Of a DNA stretch of 64,000 nucleotides, positions 12,397-25,000 are shown in pieces (within the stretch, counting starts at the first letter, position 1; the number at the start of each line of letters is the position of its first letter). This DNA is from Muscardinus avellanarius (taxonomy: Eukaryota; Chordata; Mammalia; Rodentia; Gliridae). The DNA is taken from NCBI GenBank assembly GCA_963383645.1, contig OY726564.1:108331040-108395039 (forward strand). Direction: 5' to 3'. Below the pieces are notes generated by a model. That model had not been told where the DNA came from. It made no database searches and saw only the letters and a program-made list of their open reading frames with translations. The translations under genes and the position numbers were made by a program.

Positions 12397-15300
12397 TGCT
12401 GCCTTCTGCAGTCTGGCTTGGGGAATTGCTTGGCTGAGTCTTTCCTCTCGACTCTCTGCTGCGATCCTTCCTGATTCCTGAAGTTCCTACCCCTCTCCTT
12501 CCTTCTCCTAACAGGACATCCCCCCAGCTTCATTAAGTCACCTACTATACAAGACAGACAGATACACACATGCAAGTGCAAACATAAGCAGACATAGAGG
12601 AAGAAGAAAGGCTGACACACGTTAGCATTCAGTCGTTGTTAGGTATCATGATCGGTATCATTACCATGGCTGGAAACTGACCATTATATCAGTATTTAAA
12701 ACAAGTAAATAGCCAGGCGTGGTGGCGCATGCTTGTAATCCCCGCGCTTGGGAGGCGGAGACAGGAGAATTGCGCAGGTTGGAAGTCAGCCAGGCTGGCT
12801 TAAGAGACCCTGTTTCCGCCGGGCGTGGTGGCGCACGCCTGTGATCTCTGCACTTGGGAGGCGGAGACAGGAGGAGCGCGCAGGTTCGAAGCCAGCCAGG
12901 CTGGCTTAAGAGAGCCTGTTTCCAAATAAAAATATAAAATAGGTCTGAGAGAGTGTAGCCTGGAGGTAGAAGGGTTCCATCCCCAGTACCACCACCACCA
13001 AAAGAAAGAACAAACTTTTCTGAATAGAAAGTTGTATCACATCCAAGGACCATTCATTTTCTCCTTCTAAAGAAAGTCAAAGACTTAAAATTTTTAATTT
13101 TCCCTGTGGCCCAAATGCTGTTAGGTACCAAGCTACCTACAGAAATTAAGATAATGATACAAGGAGAGGAAAAAAAAAAGCACAACTTGGGAGTTGATTG
13201 CTCAGGTGAGGAAATGTCTGTTGGACCTCGAGATGACCATGCAAAGAGCTGATTAATGCTGCACTCACACTCACAAGGCAGTATCTTATATGCCAGAATG
13301 GTTTTCACATCAACCGTTTAGAGAAGGAGAAGAACAAGTGAGACTGGTTATTTTTACAGAACACTGGCTTCCTGATGGCCAAGACCGTTCAGGAGTCCAT
13401 GCTTTGGACCAGATATGGGATGAAAACAACGGATACTGGATAGTCTAAGGCATATTTGTACCCAGTTAGGTAACGATAAACTGTCTTTTTCCAATATAAA
13501 TAAACACTGGCCTTGAGGCTCAACCCTGATGATTAGTAGCTGAAGCTCTCAATTTCTTAAGTATTACTTTTCAAATCTACTGACTATGGATATCCTTCTC
13601 CTCCTCATTATCACCGCCATCCCCTGCACCATCCACACCATCCTGATCACTGTGGGCACGGAGGTCTGACTGTGAGGTCTGGACATGAAGTCATGTCGGA
13701 GGAGGGCCGAGAACAAAGAAACAAATTGAGAAAGCATCCTCTGCCATTGCTCTGTCCCGAGAGGCCCTGGCCCCAGCACACGCCCAGCGGCCACACGACC
13801 GCTCCTGACCGCACTCCCTGTCTTGCCCTTAAGGAGGTGGCTTCTGACTGGTGGGCTCTCTCCCTGGTCAGACGCTTCCTTCCAGGGTTTATTCCTAAAG
13901 CCAGTTTCCTGCGGTCAGGCCGTGTTTTCTTTGTCTCCATACACGCCAACAGTCACTTCACAGGGGATTTTTTTTTTTTTTTGGTGGTACTGGGGGTGGA
14001 ACCCAGAGGCTTTCTACCTCTGGGCTACGCTCCCAGACCTGTTTTATATTTTATCTGGAAACAGGGTCTCACTAAGTTGCTGAGAGCCTCACTAAGTAGC
14101 TGAGGCTGGCTTCGAACCTGTGCGATCCTCCTGTCTCAGCCTCCCAAGTGCGGGGATTACAAGTGTGCACCACCACGCCCAGCTTTTCGCAGGGGATTTT
14201 AAGGACTGAATAAGGTCCTGCATGTGGGAGCTTTTCAGCAACTTGAGAGTGCTACAGAGGTTACGTGTGAGTCGCTGCTATATTTATGTTTTGAAAACTA
14301 GGACTGGATGTTACAGTTTATATTAGGCTATTGAACACTAGTGTTTTTTCCACAAACAGTTTGGGAAATAGGCATTTTTCCTCCCTCTGGCTTGCCAGAG
14401 AGGAAGAGAGCGAAAACGAGAGTCAAAGTGTGAAAGGGGGGAGGAAAGAGCAGAGGAAGAGACAGGAGAGGGCCGGCAGGCACGGCATGTTATGAGCTGG
14501 TCTTTCATAATGAAAAGGGACTTGTAATTTTGAGGACCCACCATCCCATAATTTCATAGTTGAAGAAAATGTTCTTTCCCACACAGAGCCTTACACCTTA
14601 AGAATCTTTAAATAGTTCTGGGTTAGAACTCAGTTATACTCTAGGAAGTTCAAGAGAGGGGGGATTTTGTTTTTGTGGTACAGGGATTGGACCTGGGGGG
14701 CATCTATCTCCTAGCTACACACCCAGCTCTATTCTTTTAAATTTTGAAACAGGATTTCAATAGGTTGACGAGGGTCTCACAACTTGCTGAGGCTGTCCTT
14801 GAACCTATGGATCCTCCTGACTCAGCCTCCCCAGTACTGGGATTACAAGCGTGCGCCACCACATCCAGCTAACAAGAGGGTATTTTGATGATCTCGAGAG
14901 TGGATGAAAAAGATTTCTGCAGAGACTAAAGCATTATTAGAGCTGGGCTGGGAGACACTTCAAGACTATGCACACAAAAGTTATCTGAGGGTATTTCGTA
15001 AAGGTTTGAAGAGGAACCTGTTTGGCTGATATAGAGATTATGGATAGGTATCGATAATGAGGGCTTCATGCCTGAGAGTTGATGTGTAGTTTGTCCAAGT
15101 ACAAGTGTACAAACACATACAAACACACACGTGCAAACCGTGGATGAGAGTATAGAAATTTGTTCTCTATGGCCACTATTTACCTATCGATATGTCTTAA
15201 GCTTCTGTACACTTAGTACTAAAACTGTCTCCACCTCCACCGTGGTTATAGATGTGTTTCTTATACATTTATTTGTATATTATTTTATTTTCGTCACATC

Positions 15301-18300
15301 TACCTTATGACTAACATATTGTTTGTTGATTTTCATTTTAATTCATAAGGATGCAGGGAATGAGCGACATCTACCAACAAGGCAGTTTGGTTTTATCGGC
15401 ATCAGCACCTCACTGTGTTTCTTGACTTTTCCTTTCTACTCTAGATGGATGCGAGCTGAGGGACGGGCTGACACGGGCCGCTGGGCACTTCCCACCAGAG
15501 CCCTGGAGGCCTTCTTGGTGACCTCGTGGGGTGAATGGCAAAGGCAGTGTTCAGAAGCCAGGGACAGCAAGCAGGGCTTAAGGTAACAAGAGAAAGCGGG
15601 AAACCACAGGCCACGGTGCCAGGTCCACACAGAGGACAGAGCAGAGCCCCGCCCCAGTGGAGCAGCACTGGGGCCTGCCCCACAGCTCTGTGGGGACAGG
15701 AGGGTGCCTACTGTTCAAGGAAAAAGGACCCCAACCCAGGGAAAGCAGCCTCTTCTTACCTAGGTGGCGGCCATTTCTAGTTAGCTAAGCCCATGGGCTA
15801 AGCAGTACTGGTACAATCATGAGTTTGATGTTCTGTATATGTTTTATATATCTATAGATATATTTATATACTGATAGCTATATATTTTTCTATTATGTAG
15901 CAACACAATTACATGATGATGGTGATGATAATGATGATGACGACGATTTAGCAATACTGGAGATTGGATCCAAGGCCTTGAACATGCTAAACAAGTGTTC
16001 TACCACGGGGCTAAATCCCTAGTTTTCCAGCCCAATACAATCAAATAAACACCTTGTGTATACTTGAATACTTTTGAATGTCACTCTCTGCGAACACTGA
16101 CCTACAGGATGTATTATCATCTATAAAACATAACTATCCATGTCAAAAATTACTACAGGAAAAGTCAAAAGTTACTATGGGAAAAAGTCTGGGAAAGAGC
16201 TTGGCACCTGCGCGGTGCCTGCCACTCAGTCACGCCGCAGCGCCCCCTGCTGGATTGTTTCTGTATTGGTAAAGGGAAGTAGGAACGGGGGCTCCGGTTT
16301 TTGTTACACGTGCACCTGAAAGGCACAAAGAGCAGAGCATTGAGTCTTAAAACATTAGTAGAAAGTCGACAGTTAAAGGACACAAATGCCCTTTTAGTTT
16401 AACAGTCTTATCACTTTAACACACAGGGCACAGAAAAGCTGTTTGACTGAAAGCAATAGCAGTTCAATAGCAGTTGAGATAAAGTAGCTATTTTAGCATT
16501 AGGAATTATTACTCCAAGCAGCTAATTTGATAGCTTTCTGCCTCATATGGCTAGTGAGGTGTTGTCTGAATTAACTTGCTTTATCTACAGCGATTTGTTA
16601 TAGGTAACTTTATTGTCTATAAATGCCCTGCAAACTAAGGGTATTCCTAAGAACTAAGACCTTAGCCCCTAAAAGCATATTAGAACAAGGACACGCCGGG
16701 CGTGGCGTGCATAGCTGTAATCCAGTACTTGGGAGGCTGAGGCACAGGGCACAAGCCTGGGCAATTTAGTGAGACGCAATCTCCAAGTAGAAAACCGAAA
16801 GGCTAAGGATGCAGCGCCTCGGCACAGCGCTCCTGGGTGCTGCCCCAGCACTGCCCTCCCTGCAGACAGGAGCAACAGGGAGCGCTCACCAGGTAGGGAA
16901 TCTGGGCTTTACTGTTGAGATGTAAACACAGGGCTGGTTCAGCCCACAGGTGGCAGGGATTGCTACTGTATCCTATAGCTAGCTCACGTTCCATGGGTTA
17001 TAAGGGACTGTAGAATGGGAAGTCAGCACTGCCGGTCTCTACCTTTTTATTGGTTGAATCTTATTTTCAGCTTGATATATCTTACCACTTGTCTGACATT
17101 CAGTACGTGGTCAAAATAACAAAAGAGCCAGGCATAGGCACACACCTATAATCCCGGAAGCTGGGAGGCTGAAAATGATCACAGGTTCAAGATCAGCCAC
17201 AGCATTAGGGAGAATCTGTTTAAAACAAAAACAAAAACAAACAACAACAAAAAAAACCTGGGATGGGGGTATAGCCCAGAGGAAGAATGCCCCTAGGTTC
17301 AATTCCCAACCCAGTAACAAACAATTCTTCAACTCAGTATCAAACAAAAAGCACCAAATAACAAAATAAAAATTACTAAATAAATGAGACCAATATTAAC
17401 TATCCCTTCTATTTATTCATTATGTCTTTATAAAATTATAAAGAGACTAGAAAGCACTATTAAATAAATCAAAAGTACCTATATTAGACTGAAGAAAAAC
17501 AGAGGTGATTTCTGTTTCAAAATTGTTATAATACATGCTTGATATAAAAATATACACTGTCTTTGATAGTTTTTCTTTTGGCCTCAAGCGTGCCAGTCTT
17601 ATAATTGGTTCCAATTATTCAACCAATATAATGGCATTATATCATACCGATTATATTTTTTCTTTTTGCAGTACTTAAGATTGAACTCAGGGGCAATGTA
17701 CCTCTGAGCCCCTCCCTCCGAGGCCCATCTTTATTTTATTTTATTTATTTTATTTTTTAAATTTTTATTGGTGCATTATATTTATACATCATATTGGGGT
17801 AAAAAACTTTTTATTTTATTTTGAAAGAGAGTCTTGGTAGGTTAAGGAGAGTCTCACTGCTTGCTGAGGGTGTCCTCAAACCTGCAACCCTCCTGTCTCA
17901 GTCATCCAAGTACCAGGGCTACATTCGTGAGCCACCATACCCAACTTCATTTTTTTTTTTTTTTAAAACAAGGTCTCATTAAGTTGCTGAAGCTGATGAG
18001 CGTGGGGTCCTCCTATGTTAGCCTCCTAAAAACTGGGATTACAGGCAAGCGCTACCATGCCTGGCTCATCCCCAGGCCTTATCATTTTTATTTTTAAATT
18101 TTGAGACAGAGTTTCAAGAAGTTGCCCAGTCTGGTCCTGAACTTGCAATCCTTCCTGCCTCAGCCTCCTGAGTAGCTGGTTATAGGAGTAAGGCACCACG
18201 CCCAGCTCATATAGTTCTTTTGAATGGTGATGATTAGTTAAGCACGCTCCAGATACTTGTGAAATTCGGTTTATTTATGAACACTCTGGGCTCTCTTTAG

Positions 18301-21300
18301 AATTCATAACTAATGTACAGTTGATTATTAGGAGGACACTGTCTGTCCTCTAGTCCTTGGGAAGCAGTTTTCTTCTGTGCTTGTTCCATCCCCTTTATGA
18401 GCTGGCCACGTAGTAAAAGTTAACATCTCTAGGTGGTGGTCAAAGGAATTGAGGCTGGCAAGCCCATCTTGCATAGCTTCAGCTTCAGCCTTAGAAAGCG
18501 AATTTGTATCCACTGACTTTCAAAATGATACATTAAAGAAAATAAAAGATAAAAAAGAAGAAAAGAGTAGGCATTCCCATCAGGAATCTCTCCCTTTTGA
18601 GATGAGGCTGTAGAATGCTTCCCTGGGAAAAGTAACAATGCTTTGGGGCAGAGGGCCTGACACAGCAGTTTCACTGATACTACCATTAGTCATAGCCTGG
18701 CGATCTGGGACGGCTGACAGCAGGCCAGCTCCCTGTCCCTTGCTAGCCAGCATTTATTAGGTGTAAACAACACTCGCTGGTTTCAGCTTCGTCGTCGTCT
18801 GGAGTAGGCTCTCATAAATGAATAACACTTCCTCTATCAACAGCAAAGAAAGGGCTGTCTAAATTCACAAGTGAGCTCAGCATTCTTAAGAAGTGATCAG
18901 ACAGACATTCAACAAATCCAAATGTGAGAAGTGTGTTATACTGATGGGCTTCTCGGACACCTGCTTTAAAAGGTCTACTGTTAGGGGCACGGTAAACCTG
19001 ACCGACTCATACCTCAGAAATGAACAAGCCCTACTAGAGTGCATGATATGTGAAAAATAAAAAGAGAAACGAGAAAGAAATCCAAACAGAGGCCTACCAG
19101 GTTCAAAATATTAAAAGTTTTCTTGAAAAAATTCTTCCCTCTGTAAATGACTTCACTAGGATTTTCTTTCTCTCCTACTCACTATTTGGAGATGACGGGA
19201 GTCACCCACACTGCCAACAATGCCCTCTCCTCTGTGCTAAGATACAAATGGAATTTGCAGGGGACAAAGCCACTGATAATTACAGACGCCCAGAGAACAA
19301 TCCCTACATAGAAATCCTCAAGTTCTGAGGAGAGAAGAATTCCCCAACACAATTTGCAATTAAAATATGTAAAGGAATTTGCCTTAAAAAATGTGCTGAT
19401 TATATAGAACTTTAGAGGCTTCATGGGAGTGAGATGAGAAACATAAGCAAGAAACGACAAGATAAGGAATAAAAAGAAAACAACATAAGTTCAAAAGAAT
19501 GAACCATCTGGGTAGAAAAAGGCAGGCAGTTGAGCAATCAAAATACAGTGATTTTTGTTTCAGTTATCAGCACAGGCGTCAACAAAATAAATATCACAAG
19601 TTGTGCTAGGTCGTCTCACTGTTAGCTGTGCCCCACTCCATGTCAGTAAAATGCAGATATTCCCTAACTCAATGGTTGTGACACGAAACTCAATTTTTAA
19701 ATCAGTTTTTCAGGATGGTATGCGTTTCTCCTCATCTGTCCGTCCGTCTGTCCGTCCGTCCATCCATCCACCCATCCATCCAAGTAGGCTTGTATTTACT
19801 AACAGATGCATGCATTCTGTGCTTATGTGATAGGTATTACATTTCCCTATAGTAAAAATGTAAATGATGATTTGTTCCAGCCGAGCATACAAAAGGCTAT
19901 TCATTTCTAATATTTATAACCAATCAGCATGAGCCATGGGCCTGGGAATTAAGGGGTACACGATACAGGAGAAACAGGAAGGCGGAAGTGACAGAGGAGA
20001 ATTTTAATTTTCCTTTCTTTCCAGGGCTGGACTAAGTCAACTTTTAAAAAAAATATTTATTCGACCTCGCCGCGCCCTCCCGGAGCCGCCTCTCCTTTCG
20101 CACCCGCATCCTGTGGGACACTGCGCTGCGCGGACATGGGTCGAGTGATGGTGGCCAGGCTGGGGCTGCTGCTGCTGGCACTGCTCCTCCCCACATTTAT
20201 TCAAACCAAACCACCTTTGTGACGCTTTCAAGTAACTCCTCAGAGACTACCTCTGCTGCCCCAAATTCAACTCACGCCCCCCCAGCGCAGGTGGCAGCGC
20301 CCTGCGGTCGACAGCCGGCCTCCTTGTGGTCGTTCCGTCTTCTGCATCTCTACTGCTAGAGACTCGGGCCAAGAAACGCCTCTGCTTCCCCATCTTCTAA
20401 ACCCAACCCAAATGGCGACCAGAAGCCTGAGTGTCAAGGAAGAAGCAGGTCTACATCAAATCTACTAATTCCATACCTTACTTTATTGACAGAGATATGT
20501 TGAGAATTCAAAATTTGGTTGAAAGACATTTGAAAGGGTTTCACAGACACTGAAAGCCAATACTAAATCTGCTGGAGTTCGTGTGCAAGATATAAAGAGA
20601 TAACATCCCAAATTGAGACAGGATATCCTTGAATGTGGCATAAGAAATACAGACACTTAAAATTCTGAAAACGAGAATAGATTTTTATCTAAATGATGCA
20701 ATGTGGAATGGAGGTTCGGTTTTCATTTGGTTAAGTCTGTTAAGGCCATAAAACCTTAGGTAATATGAAGAGCTTCCCTGTTCTGTTTATATGTGCTTTA
20801 GAAGGAATTCCAGGTGTTACTGTAAATCCTCAGTGCATTGTTTTGCAGTACTAATTTAATGCCAATATACTCTATCTAGATAAAGTTTCACATTGTTAAG
20901 CTATCACTTGTTCTTCTGGAAACTGAACTCTTCCTCCTCTGCGGCTTTGGGTTTGACATTGTCTGAACTTTGCTGTAGTAGTTGACATGTGCCGGGGTGC
21001 CGGGGTGACGATGGATTGGAATCATCCTGCAACCGAGCACCATAGCGAATGGTGTTGCTTATACAGCCTTACAAAGCCAGACGCCGGGCAAGTCAGTCCC
21101 ATCTCTCGTTTCCATTCAACGAGAGCGCCAGATTCATTTAGCTAAACCGATTCCAAAGAGTAGGACTGCACCAACCCCAATTTATTTCAGAATGCTGCTT
21201 TTTATTTCTGCATCTGTTTTGAAGGTAAAATCACGAATCTTGAGATTAGAAGACAAATATATGAAGGAGCCAAAACTGTAAGTCAAGCATTCGGAAGGCG

Positions 21301-22062
21301 AAGACTGAAAGCTAACTGCATTAAATTCACAAAGTTTTTATACTCTTTCTGTAAATACTTTAAAAAAAAAAAAACTCTGGATCAGAATAACCACATTTGG
21401 AACACTTTTCTGTTATCAGTCAATAGTTTTAGGTTGTTAGAACCTGTTCTTGAGCCTAAATGTGGGCTTGATTCTGCTGTAAATCTTTTGCAACTGTCTC
21501 GATACACAGGAGCCTTTTAAAAATAGACACTTCCTGAAACCTTTTGTTCGCATGGTCACACACTGATGCTTACAGGTTCCAGTATCTAATATGGCCACAG
21601 TAGTGTTGATAACCAAAGGTATTTTTTTCATCTCTAGAAAACCTACATGGGAACAAACAGATCTGAAGCTACTGTGTGTGTGAATGAACGCCCCTCTCTG
21701 CTTCAAACCTGAATGCTGCACATCTATTTGGATTGTATATTGTGTTTGTGTATTTATGCTTTGAGTCATAGTAACTTCTCATGTTACAGAATTGATTTGC
21801 ATTGGACACAAACTGTAAATAAAAGGAAATAAATGGCTGAAAGAAAAAATCATTCATTCATTCATTCATTCATTCATTCATCTATTTGTTTTGCGGTACT
21901 GGGAATTGAACCCCTGGCATTTTACCTCTAAGCTACATCTCCAGCCCTATTTTTATTTTTGCTTTGAAACCAGGCCTAAGTAGCTGAGGCTGGCCACGGA
22001 CCTGTGATCTTCCTGTCTCAGCTCCCAAGTACAGGGCTTACACTATGCCCCAGCTCTAAGCT

Positions 22063-22096
<34 letters not shown>

Positions 22097-25000
22097 GTGG
22101 TACTGGGGTTCCTGGAAGCCCTCCTTCCTCCGGGCTACACTCCCAGACCTATTTTATATTTTTGAAACAGGGTCTCTTACGCCAGCACGGCTGGCTTCGA
22201 ACCTGCGCGATCCTCCTGTCTCCGCCTCCCAAGCGCGGGGATTACAAGCGTGCGCCACCACGCCCGGCGTTCTAAGCTAACTTTTGAAAAGCAGAAAGGC
22301 CCTTTCCTCTGTCCTTTCTCTCTTTGCCAGTCTGCTGTTATCTACTTCCTATCCCGTTTTTAACGTCCTCCTGCTGCCCTAAACCCCGAGTAAATGTTCA
22401 TGCCCACAGGACACTTCACCTTTAAAGTTACTTATGTTTCTTTTCTCCTCCCAATAGGGTTTAAATTCTTTGAAAGTAGTTGCTGTTAGGCTAACACAAA
22501 AACAATGTGAAGAAACTAATTCACAATAAGGTGGGAGTGATCGACAGCTTTCTAACACAAAAATCATATGTATATACATGTATGAATAATATACATTTAT
22601 AAATAAAATGTGTATATAATATAGATAAAAGATGCACAGAAATATATATTTCTTTTCTTTAGGTGAAAGCGCTATTTAATCAATGAATTGGTAAAATTTG
22701 GGGGAATATAACAAAATAAAAATATTAAGGGTAAAGAAAAAGTTTATTTCTTAAATTTCTCAGGATATAACGACCAACTAGGAGGTTGTGCCAAGGAAGT
22801 GTGTTCCAGGAATAGCTTAACTTGGCCAATTTTATTTTATTTTTGGTTACTGGGTGATTGAACTCAGGGCATTTGACCTCTGAGCTTTACCCCCCGCACA
22901 TTAAAAAAAGTGCTTTTTTTTTTTTTTTAAATAGGGTCTTGCTAGGTTGCTGAAGCTATTCTTGAAACCATGATCCTCCTGTCTTAGCCTCCCGACTCAC
23001 GCCTGGCTTAGTCCTGCTTTTTATCCTCTTCCTTTGCTTCTGTATCAAGGGTTCTGTAAGTGTTGTAATTTTTGTCTTTAAAGAGTTATCAATGTGAGAG
23101 CAAGGAGTGAAGGCAGAAGCTGTCAAGTGAGTACTTCCTCATAAAAATGTAATCCCACTAACGAGGTACACTGGGATTCTACTGGAGTCCCCCTGCCCAG
23201 TTACTCTGCTGCAGAAAACCATTTGTCATAGAGTCTTTTTACTCATAAGACTCCCTGGTACTTATAAAGGATAGTGAGGTTTCAAAAATTCAATGAATAT
23301 AACACTTTTAAGGAAGAAATATTTTTAGGTAACACACACACATTTGCTAAGGTTATGAGTTCATTCAAAGGGTAAAATATGCTCAGTGCCTCGAAACGTA
23401 ATATTCAAGAAAGGAATGGTTAAATTCTTGGCATACAAATAAGAAAAAAGAAAGTGACAATTGTCCACTCGGCCCGGCATGGTGCGTGTAGGCCAACAGC
23501 ACTGTACGGGCCGGGGCCATCAATGCTTGCTGGCCACGCGTGCTTCTATTTTTTTACCCTCTTCTTTACTTTGCCTCCATAGGCGTTCAATTGTTTATTT
23601 TCCTAGCCATTTCCAGGAAAAGGCAGGCGGGATTTGGCATTTCTCAAGGGAGTTGGGGGGTGAGTGAGGAGCAGTTACCTTACATTCTTAGCTCAAAATG
23701 CAAAACTTTATTCTGGAAGCTTAAGGAAAAAACCACAAAGGGAGAGCTTCCAGATTCCCCAAGTGTCGCTGACTTTGCCTACGGAGTTCCTCGTTTAAGT
23801 GCGCGAGAGCACCTTTGCCACCACAGATCTGAGTGCCCGCTGAGCAGCGGCTCCCCTGCCTATGGAGGGAGCCCCGGGTGTGTGAGAGGCTCCTAAGGTG
23901 CTGAGGCAGGTGACAGGCTGCTGTCTCCCTTGGCTGGAGTCTCCCGAACTGCCCATTTCTTCTTTCCATTTAAAGGTTGCAGAAAAAATATATATATTTT
24001 TTAATCTGAGGATTGAGCCCAGGGGTATTCTATTTCCAGGCTACTATACCAAGCTTTTTATTTATTTATTATTTATCTATCTATCTATATTTTGAAACCA
24101 GGTCTCACGTAGTTGTGGCGGTTGGTCTCGAATCTGCAATCCTCCTGTCTCAGCCTCTGGATACTAGAATGATAGAGGTGTGCCACCATTCCCAGCTTGC
24201 AGAATTTTTTTTTTTAATTTCTGAAAAAGAGTCTCACTAAGTTGTGGAATCTGGCCAAGAACCTGTGATCCTCCTGTCTCAGTCTCCCAAGCGCAGGGAT
24301 TACAAGTGTGCGCCACCATGCCCAGCAGACAACATTCTTAAGGGAAACCTTGTTAGCAACCGGATTTGCCAGTGATCCTCCCTCCCAATAATTTATATAT
24401 ATAAAGAGCCATGGAAACAGCTGCAGTGAGCAGAAGCCCAACCCCTCCAGCCCATTCCTACCTGCTGCGTCTGCTGTCTCTGGATTGCTCGCACTTTGGG
24501 GACAGGGCTCTCTCTGGAGGAAGAGGACTGCTGTCGGGACCGGCTCCCATTCTGCACAGGTTCGGCCACCAGGGCAGCAGAGGCCACGGACATGCTTCCA
24601 GTGCTCCGCAAGGAAGCGCTGTGGGGCAGGGACGGGGGCGCTTTGGCTCGGGCCCCTAGCCCAGCCTGGTCCATTTTCCGGATCTGAGCCTGCCCAGTAC
24701 TGTTCTGCCGTGGCAGGGCGAGAGGTATGTGTCTGTCTGGCACTGCGTGCCTCCTGGAGAAGTCTTCACTCTGGGTGCTCCGCTTGGTGAAGTCCTCCAT
24801 GCTACTGTTGCTGGGGCCGCTGAGTTTGAAGTCTTCACTGTTACTTTGGCTTCGAGAACTGGCAGTGCTTAGGTTTTCCAAACTGGAGTCGACGGAGGCC
24901 TTTGGCATTGCTGGGATGGGGTTATTGAGGTGGTAGACGGGGTTCTGGAAGGACAAGGGCTGCAGACCTCCCGGCTGGGTCAAGGCCGGGTGCAGGGGCC

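Larger units (their letters stand above)
12028..24461 (-). other. RASAL2 intron, 12.4 kb
   Basis: Holds many SINEs, including a trimeric one (12711-13010), an (AC)n tract, a short L1/HAL1 3'-end stub (17745-17805) and a processed CD24 pseudogene (20063-21849). Stretches without a recognised element: 13020-13960, 14190-14650, 14880-15940, 16030-16680, 16900-17120, 18220-20040 (with a CCGT/CCAT tetranucleotide tract at 19736-19782) and 22280-22840, 23020-23990. No gene seen in these. Confidence 0.8.

Noticed and set aside
20045..20062. A-rich run with ATTTATTC before the CD24 copy as a target-site duplication
   Set aside because: The downstream flank is an ATTC tetranucleotide run, so any match is not informative.
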